From Chryseobacterium sp. MA9 (GTDB lineage Bacteria > Bacteroidota > Bacteroidia > Flavobacteriales > Weeksellaceae): a DNA stretch of 64,000 nt. A program made the translations under genes and the position numbers. The first letter of the stretch is position 1; each line of letters opens with the position of its first letter. The notes beneath the pieces were generated by a model that was not told the DNA's origin, did not search any database, and saw nothing but the letters and a program-made list of their open reading frames with translations. Positions 25,401 to 33,795 of this stretch are shown here, piece after piece. The stretch spans positions 4,663,501 through 4,727,500 of the forward strand of contig NZ_CP075170.1 in the NCBI RefSeq assembly GCF_024399315.1, given 5' to 3'.

Positions 25401-25703
25401 TTTTCCTTTCAGATATGTGAATTTTGAAAACGGAAATGAAAACAGGATATGGTCAAATTTTGAATCCTGATCTTTAAAAAGCAGCTGTAATGCATATACG
25501 GTAGCGAAAAAAATCACGGCGAGGCTCAGCATTCCGGTCATAAAACCAATGGTGTAGGGTGAATTCAAATAAATACCTTCTCCTACGGATAGATTGAACT
25601 GGCTGCCGCAAAAGATGCCCAGACCTATTAAAAGTAAAGCCATAAGATAAGTGAGCCAGTGCTTGGTGGTGCGTCCGGCTTCAAATAAAAATATTGTGTT
25701 CAT
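22479..25703 (-). CDS. ABC-2 type permease fused to M1-family aminopeptidase
   Basis: 1074 residues. The N-terminal 570 residues hold about 12 hydrophobic segments in two ABC-2-like sets; the C-terminal 450 residues are an M1 peptidase domain with HELSH (near residue 905) and a downstream glutamate in MLTETLAMYTE. The GAMEN-type exopeptidase motif seen in aminopeptidase N is not obvious. With the ATPase gene 2 bases upstream it forms a complete exporter in which the peptidase faces the periplasm. Such fusions are typical of Bacteroidota. Substrate unknown; a peptide is plausible. Confidence 0.92.
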   Translation of the reverse strand: MNTIFLFEAGRTTKHWLTYLMALLLIGLGIFCGSQFNLSVGEGIYLNSPYTIGFMTGMLSLAVIFFATVYALQLLFKDQDSKFDHILFSFPFSKFTYLKGKFTAYFLQTLISFSFLMTGFLIGQIMRTGSEMQEGFNIIHYIYPLLIFGFINSLFVCSFLFLISFIVRKKLLVVVGGLLLYVFYMIILLFSNSPFMAGSLPQSLETQQLSALIDPFGLSAYFMEARNLNSHQKNIQMVPLTGYLLFNRLLFIFISVGILLLSLRLFSFSNTSGQKVKTMGIIPPISETSQSEYSSVSPSFDRLASFRAVFSFVKTDLTYLFKSTAVPAVSILLLFCVGMEMYAEIEKGIRLPQKYTGSGLMATTISENFHLLGLLISAYFLNDIFWRSRSSGFFLIENSTYFSKNRLTGHFISICLLLLFFTGILIAQGIIFQAVYQYFHIDWNAYLGVFLFNTFPLILFSGLILLINDRIPNKFIALGISILAVFTLSGPVSGKIISYPLFRIFSDFKGTYSDFSGYGIYEKAFAQRLLFGAGVICILWVFNRLIKIKKISAITSGLSILLLISGIYAGILFMKGYDSKDKDQAILSSVEYEKNFRKYENLPQPDISDIITEIKLYPSENAYQIVGKYTLTNQTSQPINKILVNFNEDLKLESAVLTSGTETMKIDKKTTEVSLKQAIQPGETASLNFTLSYQWFAVNSHQSFNAIIEDGAFMRISRYYPTIGYQKDYEIQDEKQRVQFKLGKLTALKKPEAPEVVKKDFINLNMTVSTEGNQTVIGTGDLVKKWTKSGRHYFQYKAGQIPFRFAVSSAKYEIKSENYKGITINIFYHKKHYENVDHLLENAKLTLDYCQQNFGQYPFKTINFAEISSFTKGFAATAYPSAVFMPEDMIFHANIQADKKQDVINELAGHELSHLWWGNSQINPDDREGSVMLTETLAMYTEMMLYKKMHGREKMMERIKVHQQIYDNEKGLSENVPIYKATGEVPHISYSKGAAAMVELSNLIGEKKVNTALKSFLNNNHYPRKPTSLDLISEFYKASPDVYTRKQIDRLFKTTENITFTSGSKNASTKTKQE

Positions 25704-25705
25704 GA

Positions 25706-26578
25706 TTAAGGTTTTTGAGTAAGTGTATGGAAATAAACGTGTTCCAGTAAAGGGGTTACAGAACTGAAATCTTTAGGAGAATTTTCAGAAAATACGGTAA
25801 TGTGAAGTTCTCTTTCAAGAAGCTGCCTGCTGATGATTTCATAGCTGGAACTATACGTTTCCAGTTCGGTTTTGTCAATAGGTTTTGACCAGATTTTGTT
25901 TTCCAGTTCTGTTATTAATTTTCCCGGATTTCCTTTTCTGAGAATCTGCCCATGGTTCATTACAGCCATTTCCGAACAGAGATTTCTGACGTCTTCAACG
26001 AGATGCGTGGACAGAATGACGATAACATCCTGGCTGATATCATTGAGCAATGTATTGAACCGATTGCGCTCCTCCGGATCTAATCCTGCGGTAGGCTCAT
26101 CCACAATGATGATTTTCGGATTCCCTAATAATGCCTGGGCAACGCCAAAACGCTGTTTCATTCCTCCAGAAAATGTATGTACTTCTTTTTTAGCAAAATC
26201 AGAAAGGTTGACTTTTTCCAACAGACTCAGAATTTGATTTTTACGCTTACTTTTATTGGTAATACCTTTCAATATGGCTATATGTTCCAACAGATCATAG
26301 GCTGAAACTTTGGGATATACTCCAAAATCCTGAGGAAGAAATCCCAGATTTTGTTTGATATAATCAGGATTCTTAATAATATCCACTTCATTGAAAACCA
26401 AGGTTCCTGATGTTGGTTTCTGAAGTCCCACAATAGTTTTCATCAGAGATGATTTTCCTGCTCCGTTGGGTCCAAGCAGTCCGAACATTCCGTTTTTGAT
26501 GTCTAGAGAAATGTCTTTAATGGCTTGAAAACCATTTTTGTAGGTAAGACTGAGGTTGTTGATAGATAATGTATTCAT
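25706..26578 (-). CDS. ABC transporter ATP-binding protein
   Basis: 290 residues. Walker A GPNGAGKSS (36-44), the Q-loop region LPQDFGVYP, ABC signature FSGGMKQRFG and Walker B IIIVDEPTAGLDPEE are all intact; a C-terminal extension of about 75 residues follows, as in ABC-2 exporters. Its stop is 2 bases before the start of the permease-peptidase fusion, so the two certainly form one transporter. Confidence 0.96.
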   Translation of the reverse strand: MNTLSINNLSLTYKNGFQAIKDISLDIKNGMFGLLGPNGAGKSSLMKTIVGLQKPTSGTLVFNEVDIIKNPDYIKQNLGFLPQDFGVYPKVSAYDLLEHIAILKGITNKSKRKNQILSLLEKVNLSDFAKKEVHTFSGGMKQRFGVAQALLGNPKIIIVDEPTAGLDPEERNRFNTLLNDISQDVIVILSTHLVEDVRNLCSEMAVMNHGQILRKGNPGKLITELENKIWSKPIDKTELETYSSSYEIISRQLLERELHITVFSENSPKDFSSVTPLLEHVYFHTLTQKP

Positions 26579-26584
26579 AGTGTT

Positions 26585-26731
26585 GTGTTTGGGGAATAGA
26601 AGTACAGGCGGCCTTTCGGCAGCTGGTTTTAGAAGTCAGACATTAATGGCTGGAAGATGGAAGACAGAAGTTAGATTGGGAATTTTTACAGGCCCATTCT
26701 CAAATACTCACACTCTCAAACTCTCACCAGA
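26585..26731. repeat. Degenerate intergenic repeat (GGAAG / CTCTCAAACTCTCA type)
   Basis: The stretch contains GGCTGGAAGATGGAAGACAG and CTCACACTCTCAAACTCTCA. Related low-complexity tracts occur at 27970-28040, 30595-30665 and 44340-44475. Non-coding. Confidence 0.45.
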
Positions 26732-26935
26732 CTACTCTTTAAATTCAAGAATATCTCCCGGCTGGCATTCCAGGATTTTACAGATGGCTTCAAGGGTATC
26801 GAAGCGGACACCTTTGGCTTTGCCGGTTTTCAGGATAGAGAGGTTTACGGGCGTGATACCCAGTTTTTCTGCCAATTCTTTACTCTGCATTTTTCGTTTG
26901 GCAAGCATCACATCTAAGTTGACTATAATTGGCAT
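26732..26935 (-). CDS. HTH transcriptional regulator (XRE/Cro-C1, YozG-like)
   Basis: 67 residues from the ATG at 26935 (MPIIVNLDVMLAKRKM). It is almost only a helix-turn-helix: SKELAEKLGITPVNLSILKTG as helices 2-3, followed by VRFDTLEAICKILECQPGDIL. This small type regularly follows a DUF2975 membrane protein in Firmicutes and Bacteroidota. Here its ATG comes one base after the DUF2975 stop, so the two are translationally coupled. Both longer in-frame starts lie inside the DUF2975 gene and are not used. Confidence 0.92.
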   Translation of the reverse strand: MPIIVNLDVMLAKRKMQSKELAEKLGITPVNLSILKTGKAKGVRFDTLEAICKILECQPGDILEFKE

Positions 26936-26936
26936 T

Positions 26937-27452
26937 TTAAATAAATAGGTCTTGTTCGTTTTGCAAATGTAGTCCTTGCTTAAAGATATTCGCAAGAAAC
27001 AGACAGAAAATTCCAAGCATAAAGTGAATAAACACCAGTCCCCATATCATACTTTCTACTTCCACAAAGAAACTCGCGATAATAACCAGTGGAAGCGGGA
27101 TGAAAATATTATAAAGGTAAAATTTCTTAAGCCGAATAATATTTTCCTGAGTAAACAGTTTCTGCTGGAAAAATACTTTGAAAACCCTGGCTGATAACCA
27201 GAAAAAGATTCCATAAGTAATGAGCACCAACATAAAAGAAAAGATCATGTACGGATAATTGTTTTCGATATTAAGAAACGGCTGTTCTGTAAACGGATAA
27301 TTGATGTGAAGGAACTTTCCCTCTTTGTAAGGCGTAACCGCAAATCCGGTGATAAGGCAGAATAAAGAATACACAAAAGTGATCAGATATCCGGCTGAAA
27401 GTAAGGAACAGATATAAAATAAAATCTTTGAAATAATTTTAGTCTGGTTCAT
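26937..27452 (-). CDS. DUF2975 membrane protein
   Basis: 171 residues with four hydrophobic segments (about 10-35, 66-88, 110-130 and 137-160). The family occurs beside a YozG-like HTH protein, as here, and the pair is thought of as a membrane-linked regulatory module, though its signal is unknown. It has a good promoter directly upstream. Confidence 0.88.
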   Translation of the reverse strand: MNQTKIISKILFYICSLLSAGYLITFVYSLFCLITGFAVTPYKEGKFLHINYPFTEQPFLNIENNYPYMIFSFMLVLITYGIFFWLSARVFKVFFQQKLFTQENIIRLKKFYLYNIFIPLPLVIIASFFVEVESMIWGLVFIHFMLGIFCLFLANIFKQGLHLQNEQDLFI

Positions 27453-27475
27453 GGTATGAATAGTAATTAATATTG

Positions 27476-27504
27476 CAAATGTATAATTAATTATCGTAAA
27501 ACAA
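27476..27504 (-). promoter_or_regulatory. Promoter of the DUF2975-HTH operon
   Basis: On the minus strand TTG, an 18-bp spacer, then TACATTTG, matching TTG / TAnnTTTG exactly; 24 bases upstream of the start codon. Confidence 0.7.
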
Positions 27505-27619
27505 TAATTAATTTAAATAAAATTTTATCCTCCAAAACTTAAATCTATCAATTAACTGGAAGAAATAGTGTGATAATCACCGTTTTTAATTAATTTTAAA
27601 TAACAAAAAAATTGAAATC

Positions 27620-27961
27620 ATGGCTTACAGTACTGAACTTGCCGACCGGGTACGTGAACGGCTTTCGATGGAAAATAATATTGAAGTTCAAGAAAAGAAA
27701 ATGTTCAGCGGCCTGTCTTTTTTGGTGAATGGAAAGATGTGTATCAACATCAGTCATGATAATCTGATGTGCCGCTACAATCCGGAACTGGAAGATGAGG
27801 CTTCGGAAAAGAATGGTTTTCTGCCGATGATGATGAAAGGGAAACAGTTAAATGGATATTGCTATGTAGAACCCATTGGTTTTAAAAAAGCAGATGATTT
27901 TGAATACTGGATCAAAATATGTCTTGATTATAATCCGGTGGCAAAAGCTTCGAAAAAGTGA
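27620..27961 (+). CDS. TfoX/Sxy N-terminal domain protein
   Basis: 113 residues. It matches the TfoX_N fold: an initial helix, then KKMFSGLSFLVNGKMCINIS (beta hairpin), a central MCRYNP strand and a C-terminal amphipathic helix. The full-length competence regulator TfoX has a second domain that is missing here; single-domain members are common in Bacteroidota and need not have anything to do with competence. Isolated, with no recognised terminator. Confidence 0.88.
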   Translation: MAYSTELADRVRERLSMENNIEVQEKKMFSGLSFLVNGKMCINISHDNLMCRYNPELEDEASEKNGFLPMMMKGKQLNGYCYVEPIGFKKADDFEYWIKICLDYNPVAKASKK

Positions 27962-28047
27962 GTGGGGTTGGGATTCGGGGTTCGAGTTGGTGAGTTTGAG
28001 AGTGGGAGCGCTGAAGTTCAACAGTCCCACCATTCATAACCCATCAT
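27962..28047. repeat. Degenerate intergenic repeat
   Basis: Contains GGTGAGTTTGAGAGTGGGAG and CACCATTCATAACCCATCAT; same loose family as at 26585 and 30585. Confidence 0.4.
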
Positions 28048-29118
28048 TTATAATTCATCATTATCATATAAGTTTTTCCTTATCTGAACTAAGATTTTTG
28101 TCGTTTTTTCCAAATCCGGGAAGTCAGGAAGACTGGATCTGGAATAATGATCTTCTATAGATTGAATCAGGTTTTCTGCCTTTTCCATAACGCTCTCATA
28201 AGACAGGTTTCCCGCTTTGATATCTAATAGTTCGTCCCGGTTTTCTACACGGATAGTCAGTGAACTGGTTTTAAAAATCTGTTCGCAGGACTGCAGCAGC
28301 CGGATGGTGTGCATCATATTCTTGCTGTCATAATTCTGTCCATGAGTCTGATTGACGTTGTAGCGGTCTTCATTGCGCTCAGCTACCCATTTCCAGTATT
28401 CCCTGTAGTCTTTGCAGTAAACAGAGTAGGCATCCAGATTGCAGAATAAATAAGCAATTGGTTTTTCATTTTTAGGAACGGATGATACGGAAACCTGATT
28501 AGCTTCTTCATTCTGAATAATTCCTTTATATCCCAATGTTCCCGATTCATCATAAAATAATGCGAACATTCCTTTTGTATGGTCAATGTTTGTTAATCCA
28601 CATTTCTCCTGAATTTTCTCATTTTCCCAAAGCCATTGTTTTAATGGTACAGAACCTTGTCCATCAAGAATGAAACAGAAATCGAGGATTGATTTTCTTT
28701 CTTTATCTATCGGATTTAAAATCTTCTTATTGAGACCTTTTGCCTTTTTGATCTGTGAAACAGCATATCCTGCAAAGGTGTCTTTACATAGTTTTGACAG
28801 GAAATCTTCAGTTTTCAGTAAATCCATCAATGGATGTCTGTATTGAATACAATCCTCAGGGCTTGCCATAATTTCCAGAATATTAGGATTGTTTTTCTGA
28901 AGCAGTTCTACAAACCTCCCGATTTCATAATACGTAAGATCATTTGTCTCATTGGAAATCTGTGGAATATAATTCAATCCAAAGAAATCTTCCTTCGGCA
29001 AATAATACACCCCACGGATATCTGTATCAGAATTCTCTGTTGCCAGCCCGAAAGCCCGGCTTCCGGAAATGGCTTCAAAGAGGAGGAGGTTTTTGTTTTT
29101 TAAGTCTGAAATGGTCAT
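28048..29118 (-). CDS. Nucleotidyltransferase, PF10127 type (RlaP-like)
   Basis: 356 residues. The N-terminus holds the polymerase-beta-like active site GSRAFGLATENSDTDIRGVY (about residues 20-38), with the GSxAxG helix turn and the DxD metal pair; the remainder is alpha-helical. This family includes the RNA-ligase-associated polymerase RlaP of RNA-repair loci. A second, shorter member is encoded at 29785-30531 with an unknown gene between, all on the same strand, suggesting one operon. Role in RNA end processing is possible but not shown. Confidence 0.85.
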   Translation of the reverse strand: MTISDLKNKNLLLFEAISGSRAFGLATENSDTDIRGVYYLPKEDFFGLNYIPQISNETNDLTYYEIGRFVELLQKNNPNILEIMASPEDCIQYRHPLMDLLKTEDFLSKLCKDTFAGYAVSQIKKAKGLNKKILNPIDKERKSILDFCFILDGQGSVPLKQWLWENEKIQEKCGLTNIDHTKGMFALFYDESGTLGYKGIIQNEEANQVSVSSVPKNEKPIAYLFCNLDAYSVYCKDYREYWKWVAERNEDRYNVNQTHGQNYDSKNMMHTIRLLQSCEQIFKTSSLTIRVENRDELLDIKAGNLSYESVMEKAENLIQSIEDHYSRSSLPDFPDLEKTTKILVQIRKNLYDNDEL

Positions 29119-29123
29119 TTTAA

Positions 29124-29651
29124 TTATTCAAATAAAAGTTTTTTAATAAATGCTATTTTTTGGTAGGTAATAATGATATCATCAATTTTAATTTCTTCTA
29201 TATCATGGTGTGAACGGCCTGCAACATATCCTGTTTTATCTCCATTAATTATTAAAAATTCTTCGCCACCACAGATCTCAAATGTGAAAATGCCAATATA
29301 AAAAGGGTTTGCTTCAAATTTTTTAAGACACTGATTCAAAAAAGAAAGATCAATTTGGTCTGAAACAAATTGTTTCTCAAGCAGAGAATATTCATAGTTA
29401 CCTTCATTCAACATATTCTGAAGTGTTTCAGATTCAGTTTGTAAACTTGCATATTGAGCAATAACAAATTCTATAAATTCCATTGTATAGAATATCTTAA
29501 AATCGTCAGCGTTTTTAAGTGCTTGATAGTAAATATTGGTCGATTCATCATGAAATCTGGCAAAATAACTTTGCATAATTTTAGGAATTATAATGCCATA
29601 TTGTGATTCGATACTATCACAATGTCTGATGAATGTGTTTTCCGGATTCAT
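29124..29651 (-). CDS. Hypothetical protein between two nucleotidyltransferases
   Basis: 175 residues, soluble, acidic, no signal peptide. A helical first half is followed by a beta-rich segment (NPFYIGIFTFEICGGEEFLI, INGDKTGYVAGRS). I do not recognise a family. The stop of this gene is only 5 bases before the 356-aa nucleotidyltransferase, so the two are presumably cotranscribed and the product may act with it. Confidence 0.7.
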   Translation of the reverse strand: MNPENTFIRHCDSIESQYGIIIPKIMQSYFARFHDESTNIYYQALKNADDFKIFYTMEFIEFVIAQYASLQTESETLQNMLNEGNYEYSLLEKQFVSDQIDLSFLNQCLKKFEANPFYIGIFTFEICGGEEFLIINGDKTGYVAGRSHHDIEEIKIDDIIITYQKIAFIKKLLFE

Positions 29652-29784
29652 TAATTCAAATTTTTAATACATAAGGTGAGTTGAGCGATACTTTTTTTCA
29701 GACTGTTGCTGTCTTCTGTATATAATATATGGGAGAGAACGGTTATATTTTAATTATTATGCAAAATAAGCTTTGTATTATTTT

Positions 29785-30531
29785 CTATTTCAATATCTCC
29801 CTAAAAACCCTCTCCATCTCCGTCTTATCCGCCTTTCCTCCTGATAAGTTTTTCGATTTTTCTTCATTTTCAGCGATTGTTTTCTCCAGAAATTCAAACA
29901 GTTCCCAATCGTTTGGATGGTAGTAAGATTCTCCTTTGGTTGCTTTTAAGGCAACGAGATCTTCTATTTTTCGTCTGGTTGAATTATCTGTTAAAACAAG
30001 CAGATCACTGAACAATACAGGCGGAACCGTTCCTTTTTCTATGATCCATTTTCCTGTTAATGTTGTTCTTAAGCAATAAAAGTAACTTTTTAATTTTACT
30101 TCATCACTTCTGCATGCTTCCAGATATTTCTTGCTCATGCTCAGATAATGATAAGAAACCGCTACCGGAGAAAAGCAGGCATCAGCTAAGGGTTTAAAGA
30201 GTTCTACAAACCTTTCATCCGCTTTATAAACGATAGGAGAATAGAACCAGCTCAGCAAAGCTGCGTTCGATTTCAGCAACAGGTGAAAAGTCTTTCGCAG
30301 ATCCCAGCCGGAACCGTCCAGATCATCTTCTGTCATAAATTCTATGGTTTCATCCTTATCCCAGGGAGAAAGATACCAGTCTTTTTCATGACGGTATATA
30401 AAACGTATATCATAATCACTGTCAGGAGACGCAAAACCCCATGCTCTGCTCCCTGATTCTACGGCAAGAAGGACTTTTACGCCCCGACTTGCCTCAACTT
30501 CTTTTATTTTTTCAAGTATTTTTGGTGTCAT
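29785..30531 (-). CDS. Nucleotidyltransferase, PF10127 type
   Basis: 248 residues. It shows GSRAWGFASPDSDYDIRFIY at about residues 27-46, with the same active-site layout as the 356-aa protein nearby, followed by helices with LLSWFYSPIVYKADERF and LKSYFYCLRTTLTGKWIIE, typical of the family. The two proteins are paralogs rather than two halves of one gene. Divergent from cobT across a repeat-containing spacer. Confidence 0.88.
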   Translation of the reverse strand: MTPKILEKIKEVEASRGVKVLLAVESGSRAWGFASPDSDYDIRFIYRHEKDWYLSPWDKDETIEFMTEDDLDGSGWDLRKTFHLLLKSNAALLSWFYSPIVYKADERFVELFKPLADACFSPVAVSYHYLSMSKKYLEACRSDEVKLKSYFYCLRTTLTGKWIIEKGTVPPVLFSDLLVLTDNSTRRKIEDLVALKATKGESYYHPNDWELFEFLEKTIAENEEKSKNLSGGKADKTEMERVFREILK

Positions 30532-30584
30532 TGTTTTTCATTTATAATGCAAAGTAAGTGATTTTATACGCAATGTACTTGCGT

Positions 30585-30670
30585 AGTTATTTTGAGTTGC
30601 GAGAGTTTGAGAGCGAGAGGGGATTTTTAGCCTCCAGGTTCTAGCATCTGGCCTCCAGCCTTTAAAAATT
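30585..30670. repeat. Degenerate intergenic repeat
   Basis: GTTGCGAGAGTTTGAGAGCG and GCCTCCAGGTTCTAGCATCT-type text; same family of tracts as at 26585. Confidence 0.4.
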
Positions 30671-30747
30671 ACCAACAAACAATACAAAATATCCCTCATT
30701 TCACTAATATTGCACTTCTTCTATTAACATAACTACATTTAACATCC

Positions 30748-31755
30748 ATGTTATCATCAGAATTACGGCATAAAATTGATTTTAAAACAAAACCATTAGG
30801 AGCATTAGGACATTTGGAACACCTTGCACACAAAATCGGAATGGTTCAGAAAACCACTTCACCACAGTTATCAAATCCTCATATGGTAGTTTTTGCGGCC
30901 GATCATGGGATTGCCACAGCCGGGGTAAGTGCCTACCCACAGGAGGTAACGTATCAGATGGTCATGAATTTTCTGGGTGGAGGTGCGGCCATCAATGTTT
31001 TTTGCAGGCAGAATGATATTAAAATTAAAGTTGTAGACGCCGGAGTAAATTTTGATTTTCCGGAAGGCCTGAATCTGGTGGATAAAAAAGTCAGAAAGTC
31101 CAGCCGTAATATTCTGGAAGAACCTGCCATGACTTCCGAAGAATATCAGCAGGCGCTTAAAAATGGAAAAGCAGTGGTGAATGATATTGCGAAAAAAGGC
31201 TGCAATATTATCGGCTTCGGTGAAATGGGAATCGGGAATACTTCCGCTTCTTCATTGATGATGAGCAAACTGTTTGACATTCCAATTACAAACTGTATTG
31301 GACGCGGAACAGGTTTGAATGACCATCAGCTTCAGAATAAGATTCATATTTTAACGAAAGCCATAGAAAAATATCCGGCTGAAATGAGTGAGGATGAAAT
31401 TGCTCAAACCTTTGGCGGATTAGAAATTGTACAAATGATCGGAGCAATTGAAGAAGCTTATCACCATAACATGCTGATTATGGTAGATGGATTTATTGCA
31501 ACGGTAGCTGTAGCCACGGTCTGGAAAAAGAATCCTGAGATCCTGAACAACTGTATATTTTGCCATGTAAGTAATGAAAATGCCCATCCTCAGCTATTGG
31601 GACTGATGAGGGAGAAAGCTATTCTAAATCTCAACCTGCGTCTTGGTGAAGGAACAGGCTGTGCATTGGCCTATCCCATTATTCAAAGTGCAGTTAATTT
31701 CCTGAATGAGATGTCAAGCTTTGAAGATGCTCATATTTCCAATAAATCATCTTAA
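30748..31755 (+). CDS. cobT: Nicotinate-nucleotide--dimethylbenzimidazole phosphoribosyltransferase
   Basis: 335 residues, as expected for CobT. Family blocks: VFAADHGIATAGVSAYPQEV, GGGAAINVF, GEMGIGNTS near 150, GRGTGL, and GEGTGCALAYPI near 310 containing the catalytic glutamate. It makes alpha-ribazole-5'-phosphate for the cobalamin lower ligand. cobS and cobC follow on the same strand 1.2 kb on, interrupted by a lipoprotein gene on the other strand; no cobU or cobC-like kinase is next to them, so the rest of the nucleotide-loop pathway lies elsewhere. Confidence 0.96.
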   Translation: MLSSELRHKIDFKTKPLGALGHLEHLAHKIGMVQKTTSPQLSNPHMVVFAADHGIATAGVSAYPQEVTYQMVMNFLGGGAAINVFCRQNDIKIKVVDAGVNFDFPEGLNLVDKKVRKSSRNILEEPAMTSEEYQQALKNGKAVVNDIAKKGCNIIGFGEMGIGNTSASSLMMSKLFDIPITNCIGRGTGLNDHQLQNKIHILTKAIEKYPAEMSEDEIAQTFGGLEIVQMIGAIEEAYHHNMLIMVDGFIATVAVATVWKKNPEILNNCIFCHVSNENAHPQLLGLMREKAILNLNLRLGEGTGCALAYPIIQSAVNFLNEMSSFEDAHISNKSS

Positions 31756-31771
31756 ATTTTATGATCATAAT

Positions 31772-31797
31772 AAAGGGGCAATGAAGCCCCTTTTATG
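31772..31797. terminator. Terminator between cobT and the lipoprotein gene
   Basis: Perfect stem AAAGGGGC / GCCCCTTT between convergent genes with T-run following. Confidence 0.85.
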
Positions 31798-31816
31798 GTA
31801 TAGAAAATGAAAACTA

Positions 31817-32833
31817 TTAGTAAGTTTTAGCAATATCTTTCCCTGTAAACATCATACGTACAGGTTTGTGCTGAATAGCATCTTCATTGAAGTTATAGAG
31901 TTTAAATATCAGATCAGTAGGAATATATCGGTATAAACCATCATCAACTAAATATATCTTACCGTCGTTGGTATTTTGTACCAGTTGGTTAGCTGAAGTG
32001 ATATCAGGTCCTCTATCTCCAGTATAGTCATTGATATTATTAACTTTCAAAATCTTCCAGTCTTTAGGTTTCCCTGTTCTTGGATTCGGTTTGAAATCAA
32101 ATAATCCATTGACAACAGACCAGGATTCAATACGTCTTAAAGTACTTTCAAAGACAATGTATACCGCTCCTGTACTGTTATCCTGGAAAAACTCTCCGTC
32201 ACGGATTCTGAAAGCTTTAGGCTCTGATTCTTTCAGATAGAAAGAAATACCTTCGTAAACAAATCCATCTTTTCCGTCTCCCAGTTCATTCTTATCTCTC
32301 GTGTAAAAGTGGGTCTTTTTATCAGCATTAAAATACCTGTAGATCGGAAAGCTTCCCGGCTCATCACCGTTGTAGCTGGTACCAAGATCTCTTTTCTCCC
32401 AATAACTTTGTCCGGCAAATTCATTAGGATTGGTGGTTAATACCAGATCATTACTGCCTGTGTGAAACCAACTTGATATAACGGCACCGGGACCATCTGC
32501 AGACCCCAACAATCTCTCCTGAAAATAATAGCTCAGTCCAGGATAGGATTTAGGAAGTTCAGATGGTAAAGGAGAGGTATTGTACAGATGTTTTTTGGTA
32601 AGATCACTGTAGAAACCGTAAATAGGATTGGTTAAGTAAAAAGATTTGGACCAGATTCCCGCAGGTGGAGGAGTTGGTGTATCCGGATTATCTCTGAAGC
32701 CTCCTTTTGCTAATTTGTTAGGAGCAGATCCGTTAAGAGTTTGCGACTCATTTAAACTTTCCAGTTCATCACCCGGAGCTGAACAGCTAGCCAGGGATAT
32801 AGCGCATAATGCAATGAAATAAGATTTTTTCAT
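31817..32833 (-). CDS. DUF5648-containing lipoprotein
   Basis: 338 residues from the ATG at 32833, which gives a proper lipoprotein signal (MKKSYFIALCAISLASC); an ATG ten codons upstream would spoil it. After a Pro-rich linker (TPTPPPAG) there are repeats such as IYRYFNADKKTHFYT and GFVYEGISFYL, the signature of the DUF5648 beta-repeat domain that is often attached to secreted hydrolases. The C-terminal part (about 210-338) is a separate unknown domain. Anchored at the cell surface or periplasm; function unknown. Inserted between cobT and cobS on the opposite strand. Confidence 0.8.
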   Translation of the reverse strand: MKKSYFIALCAISLASCSAPGDELESLNESQTLNGSAPNKLAKGGFRDNPDTPTPPPAGIWSKSFYLTNPIYGFYSDLTKKHLYNTSPLPSELPKSYPGLSYYFQERLLGSADGPGAVISSWFHTGSNDLVLTTNPNEFAGQSYWEKRDLGTSYNGDEPGSFPIYRYFNADKKTHFYTRDKNELGDGKDGFVYEGISFYLKESEPKAFRIRDGEFFQDNSTGAVYIVFESTLRRIESWSVVNGLFDFKPNPRTGKPKDWKILKVNNINDYTGDRGPDITSANQLVQNTNDGKIYLVDDGLYRYIPTDLIFKLYNFNEDAIQHKPVRMMFTGKDIAKTY

Positions 32834-33012
32834 TTGATTTTTTTCATGGTTATTACGGTGCAAAAGTATAAATACTGCCGGGTTTAAAGGATAAATCTAA
32901 CGTGATAAGATTCATGTTTCTCATTTTTTTAATCGATCTCTTTACCATTGTTAAAAGCTTTCCTAATTTTACAGGAATTGATTAAACCAGTTTCAATATT
33001 TAAAACCAACAG

Positions 33013-33795
33013 ATGAAAGTCCTCAAAAATGAACTGATCTATTTTGCAACAGCCCTGATGTTTTTTACAAGAATTCCGGTTCCGTTTACCATTCCGTATT
33101 CCAGTGAGATTATGAATAAATCTCAAAAATACTTTGCATGGGTTGGGTTGGTAATAGGATTCATTAATGCATTAATTCTTTATCTTTCTATGATGCTCTT
33201 TAATCTTGAAATCGGGATTGTTGTAATGATGATTTCCAGTGTTTTGCTAACCGGAGCGTTTCATGAAGATGGCTTTACGGATATGTGCGACAGTTTCGGA
33301 GGCGGATATGGAAAAGAAAAAATCCTGACCATTATGAAAGACAGTCGGGTAGGGGCGTACGGAACTATTGGTATTATCCTGCTTTTTGCTTTGAAATTCT
33401 ACAGTATTCAGGCTTTGGGAGCCGTTGCACCATTGAGAGTTTTAGGTATTATCATTTTAGCTCACACTGTAAGCCGATTTATTTCGGGAACAATGATTTA
33501 TACCCATCAATATGTGACTGATATTGATGTCAGCAAATCGAAACCTTTAGCTAATAAGCCCTTGGATAAAATGGCTTTATGGATAGGCTTTATCAGTATT
33601 TTAATTGCATTTACCCTAATTCCTGACTGGCATTTAATTTTCGCTTTTGCTCTGGCGTATCTGGGGAAAATGTATATGGGCTGGTATTTTAAAAAACATA
33701 TTGGCGGGTACACCGGAGATTGTCTTGGATCTGTACAGCAGGTTTGTGAAGTTTTATTTTATTTAGGAACAATCATCGTATGGAAGTTCATTTAA
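33013..33795 (+). CDS. cobS: Adenosylcobinamide-GDP ribazoletransferase (cobalamin synthase)
   Basis: 260 residues, polytopic. CobS motifs: FFTRIPVPF near the start, GAFHEDGFTDMCDSFGGG at about 77-95 (the metal-binding DG..D..D segment), TIMKDSRVGAYGTIG, and GGYTGDCLGSVQQ near the end. It joins alpha-ribazole to adenosylcobinamide-GDP in the inner membrane. Its last 16 bases overlap the cobC start, a sign of translational coupling. Confidence 0.96.
   Translation: MKVLKNELIYFATALMFFTRIPVPFTIPYSSEIMNKSQKYFAWVGLVIGFINALILYLSMMLFNLEIGIVVMMISSVLLTGAFHEDGFTDMCDSFGGGYGKEKILTIMKDSRVGAYGTIGIILLFALKFYSIQALGAVAPLRVLGIIILAHTVSRFISGTMIYTHQYVTDIDVSKSKPLANKPLDKMALWIGFISILIAFTLIPDWHLIFAFALAYLGKMYMGWYFKKHIGGYTGDCLGSVQQVCEVLFYLGTIIVWKFI

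Noticed and set aside
22479..25703. Two separate genes (permease and peptidase)
   Set aside because: The frame is continuous with no stop, and this fusion is known in Bacteroidota.
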